The notes beneath the pieces are model-generated. The model ran no database searches and was not told the DNA's origin. It worked only from the letters and a program-made list of their open reading frames with translations. A stretch of 64,000 nt of DNA from Sabellastarte sp. h YS-2021 (lineage: Eukaryota > Annelida > Polychaeta > Sabellida > Sabellidae), in assembly GCA_964017235.1 (NCBI GenBank), contig OZ024938.1, positions 8,671,454 through 8,735,453 of the forward strand, given 5' to 3'. This document shows, piece after piece, positions 36,001 through 44,872 of this stretch. Positions within the stretch are counted from its first letter, which is position 1. Every line of letters starts with the position of its first letter. Made by a program: the position numbers and the translations under genes.

Positions 36001-39000
36001 GCGGTATCCCCGATGGTTAGAAGCTTTACAAGGTGGCAGAACCACATCTTAGAATGCCTCATATCTTTTGAGGCTTGGTGTATCCATAAGTTATGGCACG
36101 CATGGCCACGTTTTGCCACTGTGTCACGAATTCGCATACAGGCATCAGAGGGTGGTTGAGGGACAGGGGTGAGTCACCCGATGCCTACTACCGTAGGGCG
36201 TATCGCCTGTAGTGTGAAGGGGGTATAAGGTAAATAAGGTGATGCCCATTAAAATTAACTGCTTTTCTCAGGGATTTCCTAGGCAAATTTTGCCAAATTG
36301 GGGCATTAATTTCAAGTAGGAATTTGTATTATCGCTCTTTAAAAAGCACTATTACAGGTTTATTGATTTAATTGTATGTTCCTACAATACACAAATAACT
36401 TATGCTTGTGTTAAATTATATTTTAATCTAAAGAAATCCAGTGAACTAAACATCAGCAACTATAATGTTTTTTTGTGTGTCCAAGTTATGTCAGGGAGTG
36501 GTACATCCCACATCTAATTGATACTTTTCGTGTAACATGGGTGGGTCTGTCCTTAGTGACACAAGTGTTATCTCCAGCATTCTCTGAAATTTGTGATAAA
36601 AAAAGAAATGTTTTGGCACCATGACAGATTGAAGACATTTAAAAAAACATTGGGGTATTTTTTGATGCTGAAACTTGGAAATAAAACCTCTCAGTTGTGG
36701 GTTATGATATAGCTAAAAAGTTTATGTACCTGATATGTCAAAATAAAATGGTGAATAAACACACGATAAATATGGCTTGGAAAACGTCTGATGTAAGGCA
36801 TTAAAATAATGATAGATTGAGCTTTGTCTAATACACTGTTCACACTACAATCCGTGTTGACAAGGATTGACGGTTGAAGCACACTGAAGCAGATTCATCT
36901 CAGTCTGTGTTGAGTGTCCACACTACAGATTTTAATCTGGATTGAAAAGTGTCATAAACTGACTACAGTAAAACCTCCAAATTTAGCTTAATGCAAGGCA
37001 TGTAAACTGTTTAAATTCCAATCATTTTTCCACATTGCTAAAACTATAAAGATCCCAATTATGCATTAGATACAATCCAGATAAATAGTTTTTCAAGTTT
37101 TTATAATTAATCAAACAGAATGCTATATTTTTGCCACTTTTTCAGCAACAGACTAATTGCTATCCTTTGAAATACTTCTGCTTATTGGATCATCCTACTA
37201 CAATCGCAAATATTCATACATTTTATGCCAAATTGCAATCATACAGAAATCACACAAACAATCATAAATACAATATTAAGTTAAGCAATTGTTTCAAGGC
37301 AATATATCAATTAATTACACTACCAACACACTCAATCCTCGTCAACCAAGATTGAGAGAGTTCACACAACAACATGGGTTGAGCCAATCTGCTTCAATCT
37401 GTGTCAACCCGGGTTAAATCACTAGTCTGAACGCCCAGTAAGTGTTCTCCATTTCTTTGGATGAAATAAATTATATTCCCCATTACATATGCGTGAACCG
37501 CATAAAGGAAAATGTTTAATTGGTATATCTGGAACTAGTTAAAAGGAGCCTGGTTTGGTACAAGTGAACAAAAAAAACATTAAACACAGCTTTAGATTGA
37601 AACTGAAATATAAGTCACATAATGTAGGTTTTAAATCTTACATTCATACATTCTATTCTGTACTTTTATAGCGCCTAATCTCTGCCAGGCAGAGTCATAC
37701 TTGAATTGGATAACTTTTATATATACCTTGTCTAACTTGTTTGTTTTTGTAAGGTTAATGATTGATAGATGTGTACTAATACGTTGCAGATATAAAATAA
37801 TTAAAAAATAAGTTAATAAACATAAATCACACATGAAATTGCATATAATTAACCATTTACTGCTTACAAAGTTACAGATACTATTGATTAATACACTGCA
37901 AAGAGATAAAGCTTTGGTTCCATGGTGTCTGGTAGAGTAAGAAATCTAAAATTCGCCAGGAATCTAAAATTCGCCACCTCTAAAACCTTAGTTAATTTTA
38001 TGAAGAAAATGATGATTTTGTCTAAAAATTGGTATTTTTCAGTTCAAAAAGCCTTAATTTACTATACAGTAAACAAATCTCACCACAATTCATTTATTTT
38101 ATCAGTATTTTCACATGTGGCGAATTTCAGATATGTGGCGAATTTTAGATTTCTTACTCTATATAGTCTGGTTCTTTGTAAAAAAACTCTACCATTTAAG
38201 TTTAAATTAACGGAAAAAGTCAATAGTCTTAGCAATATTTAAAACACTCGTGCCTTGACGTTCTCTATTTGAATGTTAATTTATGTACATTTATAGTTTT
38301 AGTTTTTCATTGCGTTAAAGATATTTCATGATTGTATGTCACAGTGACTATATCCTTCCACTTTAGTTTCTAAAGTTTTTAAAATTGTGAAAGAGAACAA
38401 AAAATCTCCTTTATCTCCTTTCTTAAACTCAATGAAGTTATAAAAAAATGATATTAATTTGAATAATTTATGCAGTGCTACGTTGATGTGAACAGACCAT
38501 AAAACTCTGCAACTTAGGTAGCCAGTGAAATGTCAAAGTTTAAGTTTTAAGTCCCGTTTAAGTAACTGCTGGGATCATGTTGGGACAGGTCCTCAGCATT
38601 TGCCATTTGTGGGAGTCAAACCCACTGAGGTGACAGCCTGTGATTAGATGACAAACTTGCTAACCCACTAAGTCCAATACCTGGAAGGAGGTCTAATTCT
38701 AATAGTATTTTTATAGCACTTAATCTCCATCTAAAAACAGACTGTAGGCACACCAAACAGAAAAAAGCAGACTACTATAATCATTAACCTGAGACATAGC
38801 AAGGGTCAACGCCACAGAGAGAAACTGAAAAAGGGAGAAACTAGGGTGGATATGCTTGTGCAAAGAGATAGGTTTTAAGTTTATTTCTGAAAGGGTGGAG
38901 AGAAGTGGCCGAACGTACATCATCAGGCAAAGCATTACAAATCTTTGGAGCATCATAAGCAAAGCTGAGGCCAAATTGCTTAGAGGACTTATATACTGAA

Positions 39001-41705
39001 AGGGACAAAGTGTGGGACCTCAAGGAACAAACTATCAGCTTGGCGTTTACGTGTGTTATAGACACTATGTCTAGGTCTAAGGAAAGGTACAAATATTTTG
39101 AATAACCACCATATGGGAACTTGTACACCAGTAAGCAAGTCCTGAATATGGAACGGTGTTCAATAGGCAACCAATGGAAAGTCTTCCTAACAGGAAATTT
39201 TAAGTGAATACTTAGTTGTGTTGGTAACAGTTCTAGCCAGATTATTTTGAACACATTGCAGCTTGCAAAGATCAAAGGCTGATAGACAACTAAAAAAGGA
39301 ATTACAGCAGTCAAATCGACCCCCAACCAAAGCATTCACAGCTATAAGAGTAGCATGCCACGTCAGTTTATCTCTGAGATGCTTAAGATGCTTGATTTGA
39401 GCAAAACAGGACTTGCAGATGTTCTTGAAAAAGGAAAAATCACTATCAAACCATACACCAAGGTTCCTGACCACCCTTACCGGAGAGAGGAAATTACCGA
39501 GAATATTTACTGGAAAAGACTTGTTGAGTTTTTCACGTTGTAATTTTGAACCAAAAATGATGAATTCAGTTTTATCTGGTTCAGCTTCAGCTTATCTGCA
39601 GACAACCACTTTTTTGACAATCACCCAAGCAACTTTTTCATCTGTTGAAGGCATGAGCCACATTCTTATGTGTGAGATCGACATATAGCTGTGTATCGTC
39701 TGCATAAAAGTGAAAACCTATAAAGGGATGATTTTGAATAATTTTGCTGAGGGGAGTAATATGCAAGGAAAATAGTATTGGACCTAGGACAGAGCCCCGA
39801 GGCACACCAATAAGAGCTTCTTTGCATCAGATAAGATAGAGCCAATCTTAACTCACTACGAATGATCAGAAAGGTAGGACTTGAACCAGTCCAAAACTTC
39901 ACCACCATTGCCAAACCAAGAACTCAGATAATGTAGGAGTGTGCATGATCAATGGTATCAAATGCTACTGATTGATCAAGCAGCACAACAGCGGTATCCT
40001 CACCACCGGCCAGACCAAGATGGACATCATTTTTAATCGACAGCAGCATAGTTTCGGTCAAGTGACCTAACTTATAAGTCAACTGGTGGTAGTGAGGCTT
40101 TTTGATTAGTGGAGTAACATCAGTTTTTTTGAAATCGGCAAGAACAACACCTTCAGACAGGGAACAATTAATGAGTTTGGTGATTGAGGGCAGAAGAATG
40201 TCTGAACACTCCTTAACCAAAGAGGTAGGCCGGGGATCCAACAAACAAGATTTTGTTGGTGATTTCATTATTCCCTTATGATGAATTTCTTGATCAGAAA
40301 CTGTTATAAAGAAGTAAAAATTAGGTAGGTCTCGAGGAGCAGGTAGTCTTAAAGAGTCAATGCTGGAAAACGAGTCCCTAATCTTGGTAATTTTCTCTCA
40401 GATAAAAGTCACAAAACGGGTTAGCAAGACATTCCTGGGACTCATGAGAAGGTCCACAATAGATATAGTTTTCACCAGAGGGGATATAGACGACTCTGAG
40501 GTTTGTGTCTGACAGAAGTTATATTTCTTTGTCACCTAACTACAAATGGCAATCTATTTAAATCAGATGGTGTTACTGCTGCATAGCCCTGGCTACTCAA
40601 AAGTCTGTCAAACAGCTTTGCTTTTGATGATATCACTATGTCGAATGCTTTTCCTGATGTTTTCCTTGTGTCCCCTGCTGCCCAGCCTCCTTCAGAAAGA
40701 AGCTTAAATTTTATCACTACACCAAGGCATACCCACCTGGCTTTTCAATAGCCAACTGGTGTTCTCTGTAGTGAGACTCTCCATTGGTTGCCTATTGAAC
40801 ACCATTATGTATTCAAGACTGCCATACTGGTGTACAGGTCCCTACATATTGGTTATCCAAAATACTTTGTACCTTTCCTTAAACCTAGACAAAGTGTCTA
40901 TAACACACATAAAAGCCAAGCTGGTGGTGTTTTCCTTGAGGTCCCACACTTTTCAACTTCAGTATAAAAGTCTACTAAGCATTATGGCCTCAGCTTTGCT
41001 TATGGTGCTCCAAAGAATTGAAAAAAAATTTCTGATGATGTACGTTTGGCCACGTCTCTCCACTCATTCAGAAAGAAGCTCAAACCCAATCTCTTTGCAC
41101 AAGCATATGCACCCTGATTTCTGCTTTTCCCAGTATCTCCTCATGGTCCCGAGCCCTGCCATGTCACAAGTTAATGATTATAGTTCTTTGCTTTTTCTGT
41201 TTGGTGTGCCTATAGTCTGTCTTTAGATGGATATTAAGTGTTATCAAAATGCTATTAGAATTAGAACTCTTTTTCTGTATGATTGTCTATGATTAGCAAA
41301 AAATGACAGCAGCCTTTAAGATTATGCTAATTTTTCTTTTCAAAAAAAATTGGGCTTTATGGCTTATCCTCAACATTACACAGGAAATTTCTTTCTTCTC
41401 TTACCTCTAGTTATGGATATATCCCCCCGCCACAACATCACCCACGTGACCAGAGGGTTCATATGTCCGCCACTGATGTGTCCGAATGTCTCAACCAAGG
41501 CACCGACAGTGAATCCCATCACAACCCCGGCATGTGTTGGGTTGACAGTAAAAGTGTCAGAGTATGTCACATAGTTAAATGTCAGGGGTAGGAGCATCAG
41601 CATCGAGCAGAAAAACTCTGCAAACAAATCCCGCCAGAACAAGATGGTCGGAAACTCTCGGTAGCCAATGATGCGGATGACCCGCTGTCTTGTTGCAGTT
41701 GTCAT
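23910..41705 (-). CDS. Aquaporin/MIP-family channel with non-canonical NPL and NPI motifs, six coding exons, 284 aa
   Basis: Predicted membrane channel of the major intrinsic protein family. Joining, on the - strand, 41705-41405, 35780-35720, 29903-29696, 26605-26525, 24701-24593 and 24004-23910 gives one frame of 284 residues with GT-AG introns and matching phases. Family marks: [16 protein letters not shown] (helix 1), [13 protein letters not shown] (first half-helix, residues 76-88), [16 protein letters not shown] (helix 3), [15 protein letters not shown] (helix 4), [20 protein letters not shown] (helix 5 into loop E), [20 protein letters not shown] (198-217) and [17 protein letters not shown] (helix 6). 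The usual NPA boxes read NPL (83-85) and NPI (199-201). The arginine that normally follows the second box, which forms the selectivity filter, is Ile202. The overall layout and length resemble the AQP1/AQP4 group more than glycerol-type channels. Solute cannot be predicted safely. Convergent with the sulfotransferase; no functional link is implied. Confidence 0.92.
24045..24220 (+). mobile_element. Worn fragment of the CTCCGCC-ended repeat
   Basis: ACAAGGAGGATATTTTG near the left end and TGTGGAGGACTGTGCTTTAT near the right end resemble the ends of the element at 54527-55245. Lies in aquaporin intron 5. Confidence 0.35.
24593..24701 (-). CDS. Aquaporin coding exon 5 of 6
   Basis: Acceptor CTCACACAG lies before 24701 and donor GTGAGT at 24592. 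Codes for residues 218-253 plus one base: helix 6 ([16 protein letters not shown]), then a charged cytoplasmic start ([16 protein letters not shown]). Confidence 0.9.
25144..25323 (+). pseudogene. Unidentified open segment with acidic, coding-like composition
   Basis: A 59-codon stop-free stretch that is clearly richer in G and C than its surroundings and reads ...[14 protein letters not shown]..., [17 protein letters not shown]..., ending in TAG at 25321. It has no start codon in frame and lies on the strand opposite to aquaporin, inside intron 4. It may be a relic of a gene or retroelement ORF. I do not recognise the family. Confidence 0.3.
25681..26310 (+). repeat. Duplicated 130-150-bp segment with a tRNA-like word, split by a SINE
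   Basis: 25681-25830 and about 26165-26310 are diverged copies sharing GGCTTCCAGGGATT, CAGCTGGTTAAAGAGCTAGA and ATCAATAATCTCTCTTTACAG in the same order. CAGCTGGTTAAAGAGC is like a tRNA A box, so each may be a SINE. A family B SINE (25915-26135) lies between them. Confidence 0.55.
25915..26135 (-). mobile_element. SINE family B copy with perfect duplication
   Basis: Full-length, reverse-oriented, in aquaporin intron 4. Perfect 13-bp duplication GGTCTTTCATTGG at 25902-25914 and 26136-26148. Confidence 0.9.
26525..26605 (-). CDS. Aquaporin coding exon 4 of 6 (second pore motif)
   Basis: An 81-bp exon of 27 whole codons (191-217). Acceptor CATTTCAG lies before 26605 and donor GTAAGA at 26524. 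[16 protein letters not shown] corresponds to YTGASMNPARSFGPAV in classical aquaporins, so A-R-S is I-I-A here. Confidence 0.92.
27156..28261. mobile_element. 1.1-kb TIR element with repeated TTTCATGAAA palindromes
   Basis: The left end GTTACGCCCAAT and the reverse complement of the right end GTCACGCTCAAT start inverted repeats of about 60-100 bp. Both ends carry several copies of a palindromic word like CCTATTTCATGAAATAGGC. The element is bounded by ATATATAT on both sides (27148-27155 and 28262-28269), compatible with an 8-bp or a TA duplication. There is no transposase frame, so it would be non-autonomous. Lies in aquaporin intron 3. Confidence 0.7.
28748..29070 (+). mobile_element. SINE family A copy, full length
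   Basis: The best-preserved + strand copy: GTGGGTAACACACTTGCC, GGGTTCAATCTGAGGTAC, CCAGTGGCAGGTTAAAGAAC, and an AGTATAAATACAAATACAAA tail. Lies in aquaporin intron 3. Confidence 0.82.
29105..29121 (+). repeat. Run of 17 G
   Basis: Uninterrupted G run about 30 bp after the SINE A tail. It can form G-quadruplex structure in principle, and its length may be unreliable in the assembly. Confidence 0.9.
29696..29903 (-). CDS. Aquaporin coding exon 3 of 6
   Basis: Acceptor TTTGTAG lies before 29903 and donor GTGAGT at 29695. It codes for residues 121-190: an extracellular loop rich in Pro and Phe, helix 4 ([14 protein letters not shown]), TDPFRK and the start of helix 5. Confidence 0.9.
30004..30420 (+). 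pseudogene. CR1/L2-like LINE 3' end fragment
   Basis: Matches the LINE ends at 38703-40510 (opposite strand) and 40750-41275. It carries the C-terminal coding remnant and 3' UTR, ending in the shared AATACTATTAGAATTAAAA. Frames are broken. Lies in aquaporin intron 2. Confidence 0.7.
30540..31745 (+). repeat. Degenerate 55-75-bp tandem array
   Basis: Repeated blocks with variants of GGAGATTTGGCATGTGTTTT, AAAAGGCTGTCACTGTTG and CAAAAGCTCAAAATTGC. Two longer blocks of about 180 bp (around 31150 and 31330) form a higher-order pair. Interrupted by a 5S-like element at 30830-31010. Lies in aquaporin intron 2. Confidence 0.7.
30830..31010 (-). mobile_element. 5S rRNA-like SINE candidate (copy 2)
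   Basis: The - strand contains GTTAGGACTTGGATGGGTGAC with AAATTAAGCC upstream, matching the control region of 5S rRNA, embedded in flanks shared with 7975-8235 (for example CAGAGACATGAGTAGT on the + strand). Ends on the + strand in an A-rich stretch of about 35 bp. Confidence 0.55.
31870..32540. other. Aquaporin intron 2, unassigned
   Basis: AT-rich with short frames only; nothing recognised. Confidence 0.35.
32549..32750 (+). repeat. Two-unit tandem duplication, 99-bp period
   Basis: TGTAACTATCACCAAATTAC at 32591 recurs at 32690 with one mismatch, and the flanking bases align through both units. Confidence 0.7.
32760..33900. other. Aquaporin intron 2, unassigned
   Basis: AT-rich. No exon or repeat was recognised. 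Confidence 0.35.
33915..34075. repeat. CTTAGTCTTA-family repeat fragment
   Basis: Contains ATCTTAGTCTTAAATTTAA, AAGTTAGTCTTGGTTTAGTC and TGTAAGACTGGCC, the internal words of the element at 14400-15545. Confidence 0.45.
34284..34446 (-). mobile_element. SINE family A copy, 3'-truncated
   Basis: Keeps the head (GGGTTTGAACCCAC and GATACATAGTGG on either strand) and middle (CCACTGGGGATAGGATCCAA on the + strand). The tail half is absent. Confidence 0.65.
34637..34867 (-). mobile_element. SINE family B copy
   Basis: Reverse-oriented: tail TTTATTTGGGTTTAATGTCG, body GGTTCTGTACTGTAAACCGCC and a head ending in CACCAATGTGGCCCC. Diverged. Confidence 0.75.
34870..35385. other. Unassigned stretch with a 117-codon open frame
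   Basis: A + strand frame runs 34841-35194, but its first part lies in the SINE and the rest shows no recognisable domain. I do not treat it as a gene. Confidence 0.3.
35400..35625 (+). mobile_element. SINE family B copy near aquaporin exon 2
   Basis: Full-length, with 14-bp duplication TCAAGGCCGCATCT / TCAAGGACGCATCT (35386-35399 and 35626-35639, one mismatch). It ends about 95 bp downstream of exon 2 in the aquaporin reading direction. Confidence 0.88.
35720..35780 (-). CDS. Aquaporin coding exon 2 of 6
   Basis: A 61-bp exon. Acceptor TTTTCAG lies just before 35780 and donor GTAAGG at 35719. It codes for residues 101-120 plus two bases: [19 protein letters not shown], equivalent to the VFYIxAQCxGAxxGAG block of helix 3. 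Confidence 0.9.
35984..36223. mobile_element. MITE, CACTACAGGCG family (copy 2)
   Basis: TIRs of about 23 bp: left CCCCAATCATACTACAGGCG, right (reverse complement) CCCCCTTCACACTACAGGCG. TA lies on each side (35982-35983 and 36224-36225). 240 bp, no coding content. Lies in aquaporin intron 1. Confidence 0.75.
36835..37439. mobile_element. TIR element candidate with GTTGACA-containing ends
   Basis: Left ACTGTTCACACTACAATCCG, then CGTGTTGACAAGGATTGA and CTGAAGCAGATTC. The reverse-complemented right end has ACTGGGCGTTCAGACTAG, then CGGGTTGACACAGATTGAAG and CAGATTGG. The order is conserved but identity is modest, and no clear target duplication is seen. Confidence 0.45.
37935..38159. mobile_element. 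225-bp MITE with 43-bp TIRs and TA duplication
   Basis: Left GAGTAAGAAATCTAAAATTC and the reverse complement of the right end are identical for the first 27 bases. Each end has a second AATCTAAAATTCGCC or near copy (AATCTAAAATTCGCC / ATCTGAAATTCGCC). Flanked by TA at 37933-37934 and 38160-38161, as for Tc1/mariner-type elements. Confidence 0.82.
38533..38683 (-). mobile_element. SINE family C copy, diverged
   Basis: + strand words GGGACAGGTCCTCAGCATTT, GGAGTCAAACCCACTGAGG and GCTAACCCACTAAG correspond to the tail side, B box and A box of family C. Confidence 0.6.
38703..40510 (-). pseudogene. CR1/L2-like LINE, 5'-truncated and broken
   Basis: Antisense relic in aquaporin intron 1, so in the same direction as the aquaporin gene. 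In order on the - strand: pre-RT segment with [17 protein letters not shown], then [15 protein letters not shown] and [10 protein letters not shown] (40268-39924), [16 protein letters not shown] (motif A, 40000-39930), [13 protein letters not shown] sequence near 39700, [14 protein letters not shown] (39474 onwards), [17 protein letters not shown] and [12 protein letters not shown] (39335-38841), then a 3' UTR ending in AAAATACTATTAGAATTAGA. Several frame changes. Confidence 0.82.
40560..41275 (+). pseudogene. CR1/L2-like LINE 3' ends, + strand
   Basis: Two overlapping or adjacent remnants. 40600-40740 ends a C-terminal frame with [16 protein letters not shown]. 40750-41275 repeats the last ORF part ([15 protein letters not shown], equivalent to [10 protein letters not shown]) and 3' UTR, ending in AATGCTATTAGAATTAGAAC. 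No full frame. Confidence 0.65.
41405..41705 (-). CDS. Aquaporin coding exon 1 of 6
   Basis: Start ATG at 41705-41703 and donor AG|GTAAGAG at 41404. Codes for residues 1-100 plus one base: a short basic N-terminus, helices 1 and 2 and the first pore motif, NPL. A TATAAATA word lies 32-39 bp upstream of the ATG, too close to be convincing as the core promoter. Confidence 0.92.
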
Positions 41706-41759
41706 GTTGGTTTTCTTTTGTCTGTTTATCTCTGTGTATTTATAAATAAAGATTGATTA

Positions 41760-42235
41760 AAGATATATTTCTAAGATTTTATTATCTTCTACTGTATTTG
41801 ACCTAAATGGGGGAGGGGGCATACAGGCAGAAATATGTCTTTGTTTGATTTCCCACAGAGCCACTTACCACTCATAATTTTGCATTACAAACTCATCAAC
41901 AAGTTACAATTTTTCATTAATATTAATTCTATTAATCTATTTTGTTAATTATTATTAATTCTATAAGCTGCAAGTATTTTATATACATTCTTGAACAGAT
42001 ATATTTTACAGAGCTTATATTGTCATATTAATGAGTGATATATTTTTCCAATGAGCAAAAAGCCCTCAGAAGTCAGCAGGAGTTTTGATTTCAATACAAC
42101 ATAGTGGAACCCAATTGCAATGTCCTACAAAACATTGTTAATACTGCTCAATGCTGTTTACATCGTGGAAACATAATGGGTTATAGAACCTTGTCTGACA
42201 GAGTGTTGCTTTGCTGAAGAAATTTATCTTGCAAT
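41760..42235. other. Region upstream of aquaporin exon 1, unassigned
   Basis: AT-rich. The aquaporin promoter or a non-coding first exon should be here or further up (towards higher positions), but no site can be chosen from sequence. Confidence 0.3.
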
Positions 42236-42239
42236 GAGT

Positions 42240-42480
42240 TTTCCTTGATCTGGAATGACATGCCTGATGACATAGAATCTGCTACCTGTCTGACATCCTT
42301 TAGATCTAAATTAAAGTTTTAGCTGTTTTCCAAAGCTTAATCATCTTAGTTTTCCTTTTCACCCTGGTATATCCGGGGTTGATGACCTCTTTTAGATCCC
42401 TTATTATTTGATGTATTACCCTTGCTTATAGATATGTTAAGCCTTAGAATCTTCAGTTTGCAGAGATAAGGTGCTATAAG
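42240..42480 (+). pseudogene. LINE 3' end fragment
   Basis: Contains LIWNDMPDDIESATCLTSFRSK-like coding (broken), the usual C-terminal segment of CR1/L2-like ORF2, followed by a 3' UTR with GATAAGGTGCTATAAGAG. Confidence 0.5.
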
Positions 42481-42507
42481 AGTTCAATGAAAATTGGAAT
42501 GAATTGA

Positions 42508-42708
42508 ATAGAATAGAAATAAGCATTTATATTGAGCAAAATTGATACAACATCCTCTGAGAATATGTCAGGTCGAGGTCCAAATTAGCACCCACCGGGG
42601 AAGATATACTATGGTGGAGGATATGCTAGTCTAAACAAGAAAGGTGTTTAACTGACTACGGAACCCTGTTATTGTGTGTTGTGACTGGACCGATTCTGGG
42701 AGTTTGGT
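42508..42708 (-). pseudogene. Second copy of the 5975-7925 LINE family, 3' end only
   Basis: Aligns with 5985-6205 almost base by base (for example GGTGGAGGATATGCTAGTCT at about 42614 and 6115) and has the same TTCTATTC-type end. One internal deletion of about 30 bp. Confidence 0.8.
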
Positions 42709-42907
42709 GAAGTGATATTTAGTATGTGAATTTTCATAAGATACATAGTTTCTTTGTAAATTATATCGTGTGTTAGAGAATGCCTGACAACGTGCAAATC
42801 TTTGTCCTTGGATCCAGATTCTACATCATGGATTTGGATCCAGGTAAAATAAATTTGCCTTGTGTAAAAATATAACTCCATTTGGATAAACAGTTTTTGA
42901 ATTGTGG

Positions 42908-43145
42908 CTACCACTTTGGCCTAGCGGGTAACACACTGGCTTTGGAAAAAAAAGGACGTGGGATCAAAACCAGGTACAAGCAGCTCAGATGACCACTTGA
43001 AATGGCAGTCCTCAGTCACACTTTCTCTCTGGCAATTAGCCCTGCTATGTCTCTGGTTAAATGGTTATGGCTGCCTGCATTAAGCCCTAATAATCTGTCT
43101 TTGAGATATAGATAAGGCGCCATAAAAGTATTATTAGAATTACAA
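42908..43145 (+). mobile_element. Chimera: SINE family A head fused to a LINE 3' tail
   Basis: 42908-43020 is the tRNA-like head and front of SINE A (GGCCTAGCGGGTAACACACTGG). At about 43021 it changes to the LINE 3' UTR (TTAGCCCTGCTATGTCTCTG ... AAAGTATTATTAGAATTACA) with no gap. Confidence 0.6.
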
Positions 43146-43149
43146 TTTG

Positions 43150-43985
43150 AATTGTTTTTCATAAGAAGACAAATCAGAACAATTTGAGCCTGAATAGCTA
43201 ATCATAAGGTCGATTTTACTTTTATTATCCACCACTTCGGCCCAAATGTAAGTGAAAAATAGAATCAGAGATGCCCGTGCCCCAGCGATCAAAGGGCAAA
43301 TCAAATTCATACTCTAACATTGCACACCTACAAGCGAACCAATGTCTCCACCATTTATCAACGTCCTTTACCTTATGGTTTCTGAGATAAATCAAGGCCA
43401 AGATTTTCCCATTGACTGTCTGCCAAGACAGATGACATGGGTGAAAACAATACCCATATACCCTTTAATGGGTGTCAGGAAATTAAATCCATATTTTCCT
43501 AAAAATAAATGCAAGAATATTAGCAATGAAACATGTCCATAGCTACAAGCATTAGTTAATTTAACAACTTTAACCTGATAATTATTCTCCATTTCTGTAT
43601 AGATTCTAATGCAACAGAAACGAGAAAAGAGCTCTGTAAAAGCAGTCTTTCTTATGATGTATGAATCATATTGGTAGGCTACACAGTTTTAGACCTATTC
43701 ATGAAAAAATAAATAAATAAATAAAATTCTCTTTCTTCAGACGTTTTTCTTCTGATGGTTTAAATTTTTAAAAATATGCACAACTTGGAGAGGTTTCCTA
43801 TTGTATATATATATAATACCATCTATGTGATGCCACACTATCTGTGACAGCAGAAACTTGACTTACATTTGAATGAAACTGAATAGGTAAAGGGGTAAGG
43901 GTAACTGAGGAACCTTACACTGTGTACAGCCCAAAAAGACACTGCATATTGTGTGACTAACTAGCCTTGCTTAAGGCTCAAATTT
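43150..43985. other. Unassigned
   Basis: Mostly AT-rich. An AATA-type microsatellite lies at about 43708-43726 and a TA repeat near 43807. No gene recognised. Confidence 0.35.
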
Positions 43986-44000
43986 GTACCATATCCTTTT

Positions 44001-44872
44001 ATTAATTTATTTAGTGTTTTCTGTTATACCTGAGCCTGTATTCACAAAGATTCTTAGAACTTTTCTTAGAATTACACATAAGACTAAAAAACATTCTATG
44101 CTAAGAATTTTCTTATTCTTAGAATAAAATCATTTTCCAAAAACAATTCTTAGCTAAGAATAATGCTAAGAATAGAAGTAAAAGGAAATGTATGCAATTC
44201 TTAGAATTATTCTTAGACTAAGTGTAATTCTAAGAAAAATTCTAAGAATACAGATCTTGGCATATGTGAACAGAAAGTTAGAAATTTTGAAATAATATAA
44301 AGAGGCTGCATTTCATTACAGTACACACAATGGACAACTTAATATGTAACACTCTGTTTTGGATGTCGATTTGCAATCAGTTGCTGCACTATAATCACCA
44401 AAACAACCATTTTTCTTAAGATAAGCATGCTATGTGCCAGTCTTAGATTTAAATCAATTTTAGAATATTTTAAGAATAAGCATCTTTGTGAATAGAAAAT
44501 TCTTATTCTTAGAAAAATTCTAAGAATAAAAACCATTCTTAGAAAAATTCTAAGAATAAGAATCTTTGTGAATAGGAAAATTCTTATTTTTAAAAGAAAA
44601 CCGACAATTGTAAGAAAATTCTAAGAAAAAGACTAATTCTAAGAATAAGAACATTTGTGAATACATGCCCTGGTTACTTATCAGTTATATTGTGGCGGGT
44701 AGTTGGAAGGGTGGAGGAAACCAGTACATACAGTTGATCAAGGTTTTGTACTGTAAACTGCCGACCAATGGCAAACAACTACCAGATTTCATACATGAGC
44801 TTGGGTTAGGATTCGAGCTCCGATCTCAGAGGTGGGAGGTGAGTGTATTACCACTGTGCTACCGCGCCCCCA
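44001..44872 (-). mobile_element. SINE family B copy split by a later insertion
   Basis: Tail part 44001-44028 and body/head part 44674-44872, reverse-oriented. An 11-bp duplication CATATCCTTTT at 43990-44000 and 44873-44883 shows that both parts were one insertion, later opened by the element at 44029-44673. Confidence 0.82.
44029..44673. mobile_element. Palindrome-rich element made of TTCTTAGAAT words
   Basis: The ends match as inverted repeats: left CCTGAGCCTGTATTCACAAA, right (reverse complement) CCAGGGCATGTATTCACAAA. More than twenty TTCTTAG / CTAAGAA words fill both halves, and the terminal word TTTGTGAATA occurs three times near the right end (about 44492, 44564, 44654). There is no coding frame. 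Inserted in a SINE. Confidence 0.72.

Noticed and set aside
41737..41744. TATA box of the aquaporin gene (TATAAATA on the - strand)
   Set aside because: Only 32-39 bp before the start codon, which would leave almost no 5' UTR; common in AT-rich DNA.
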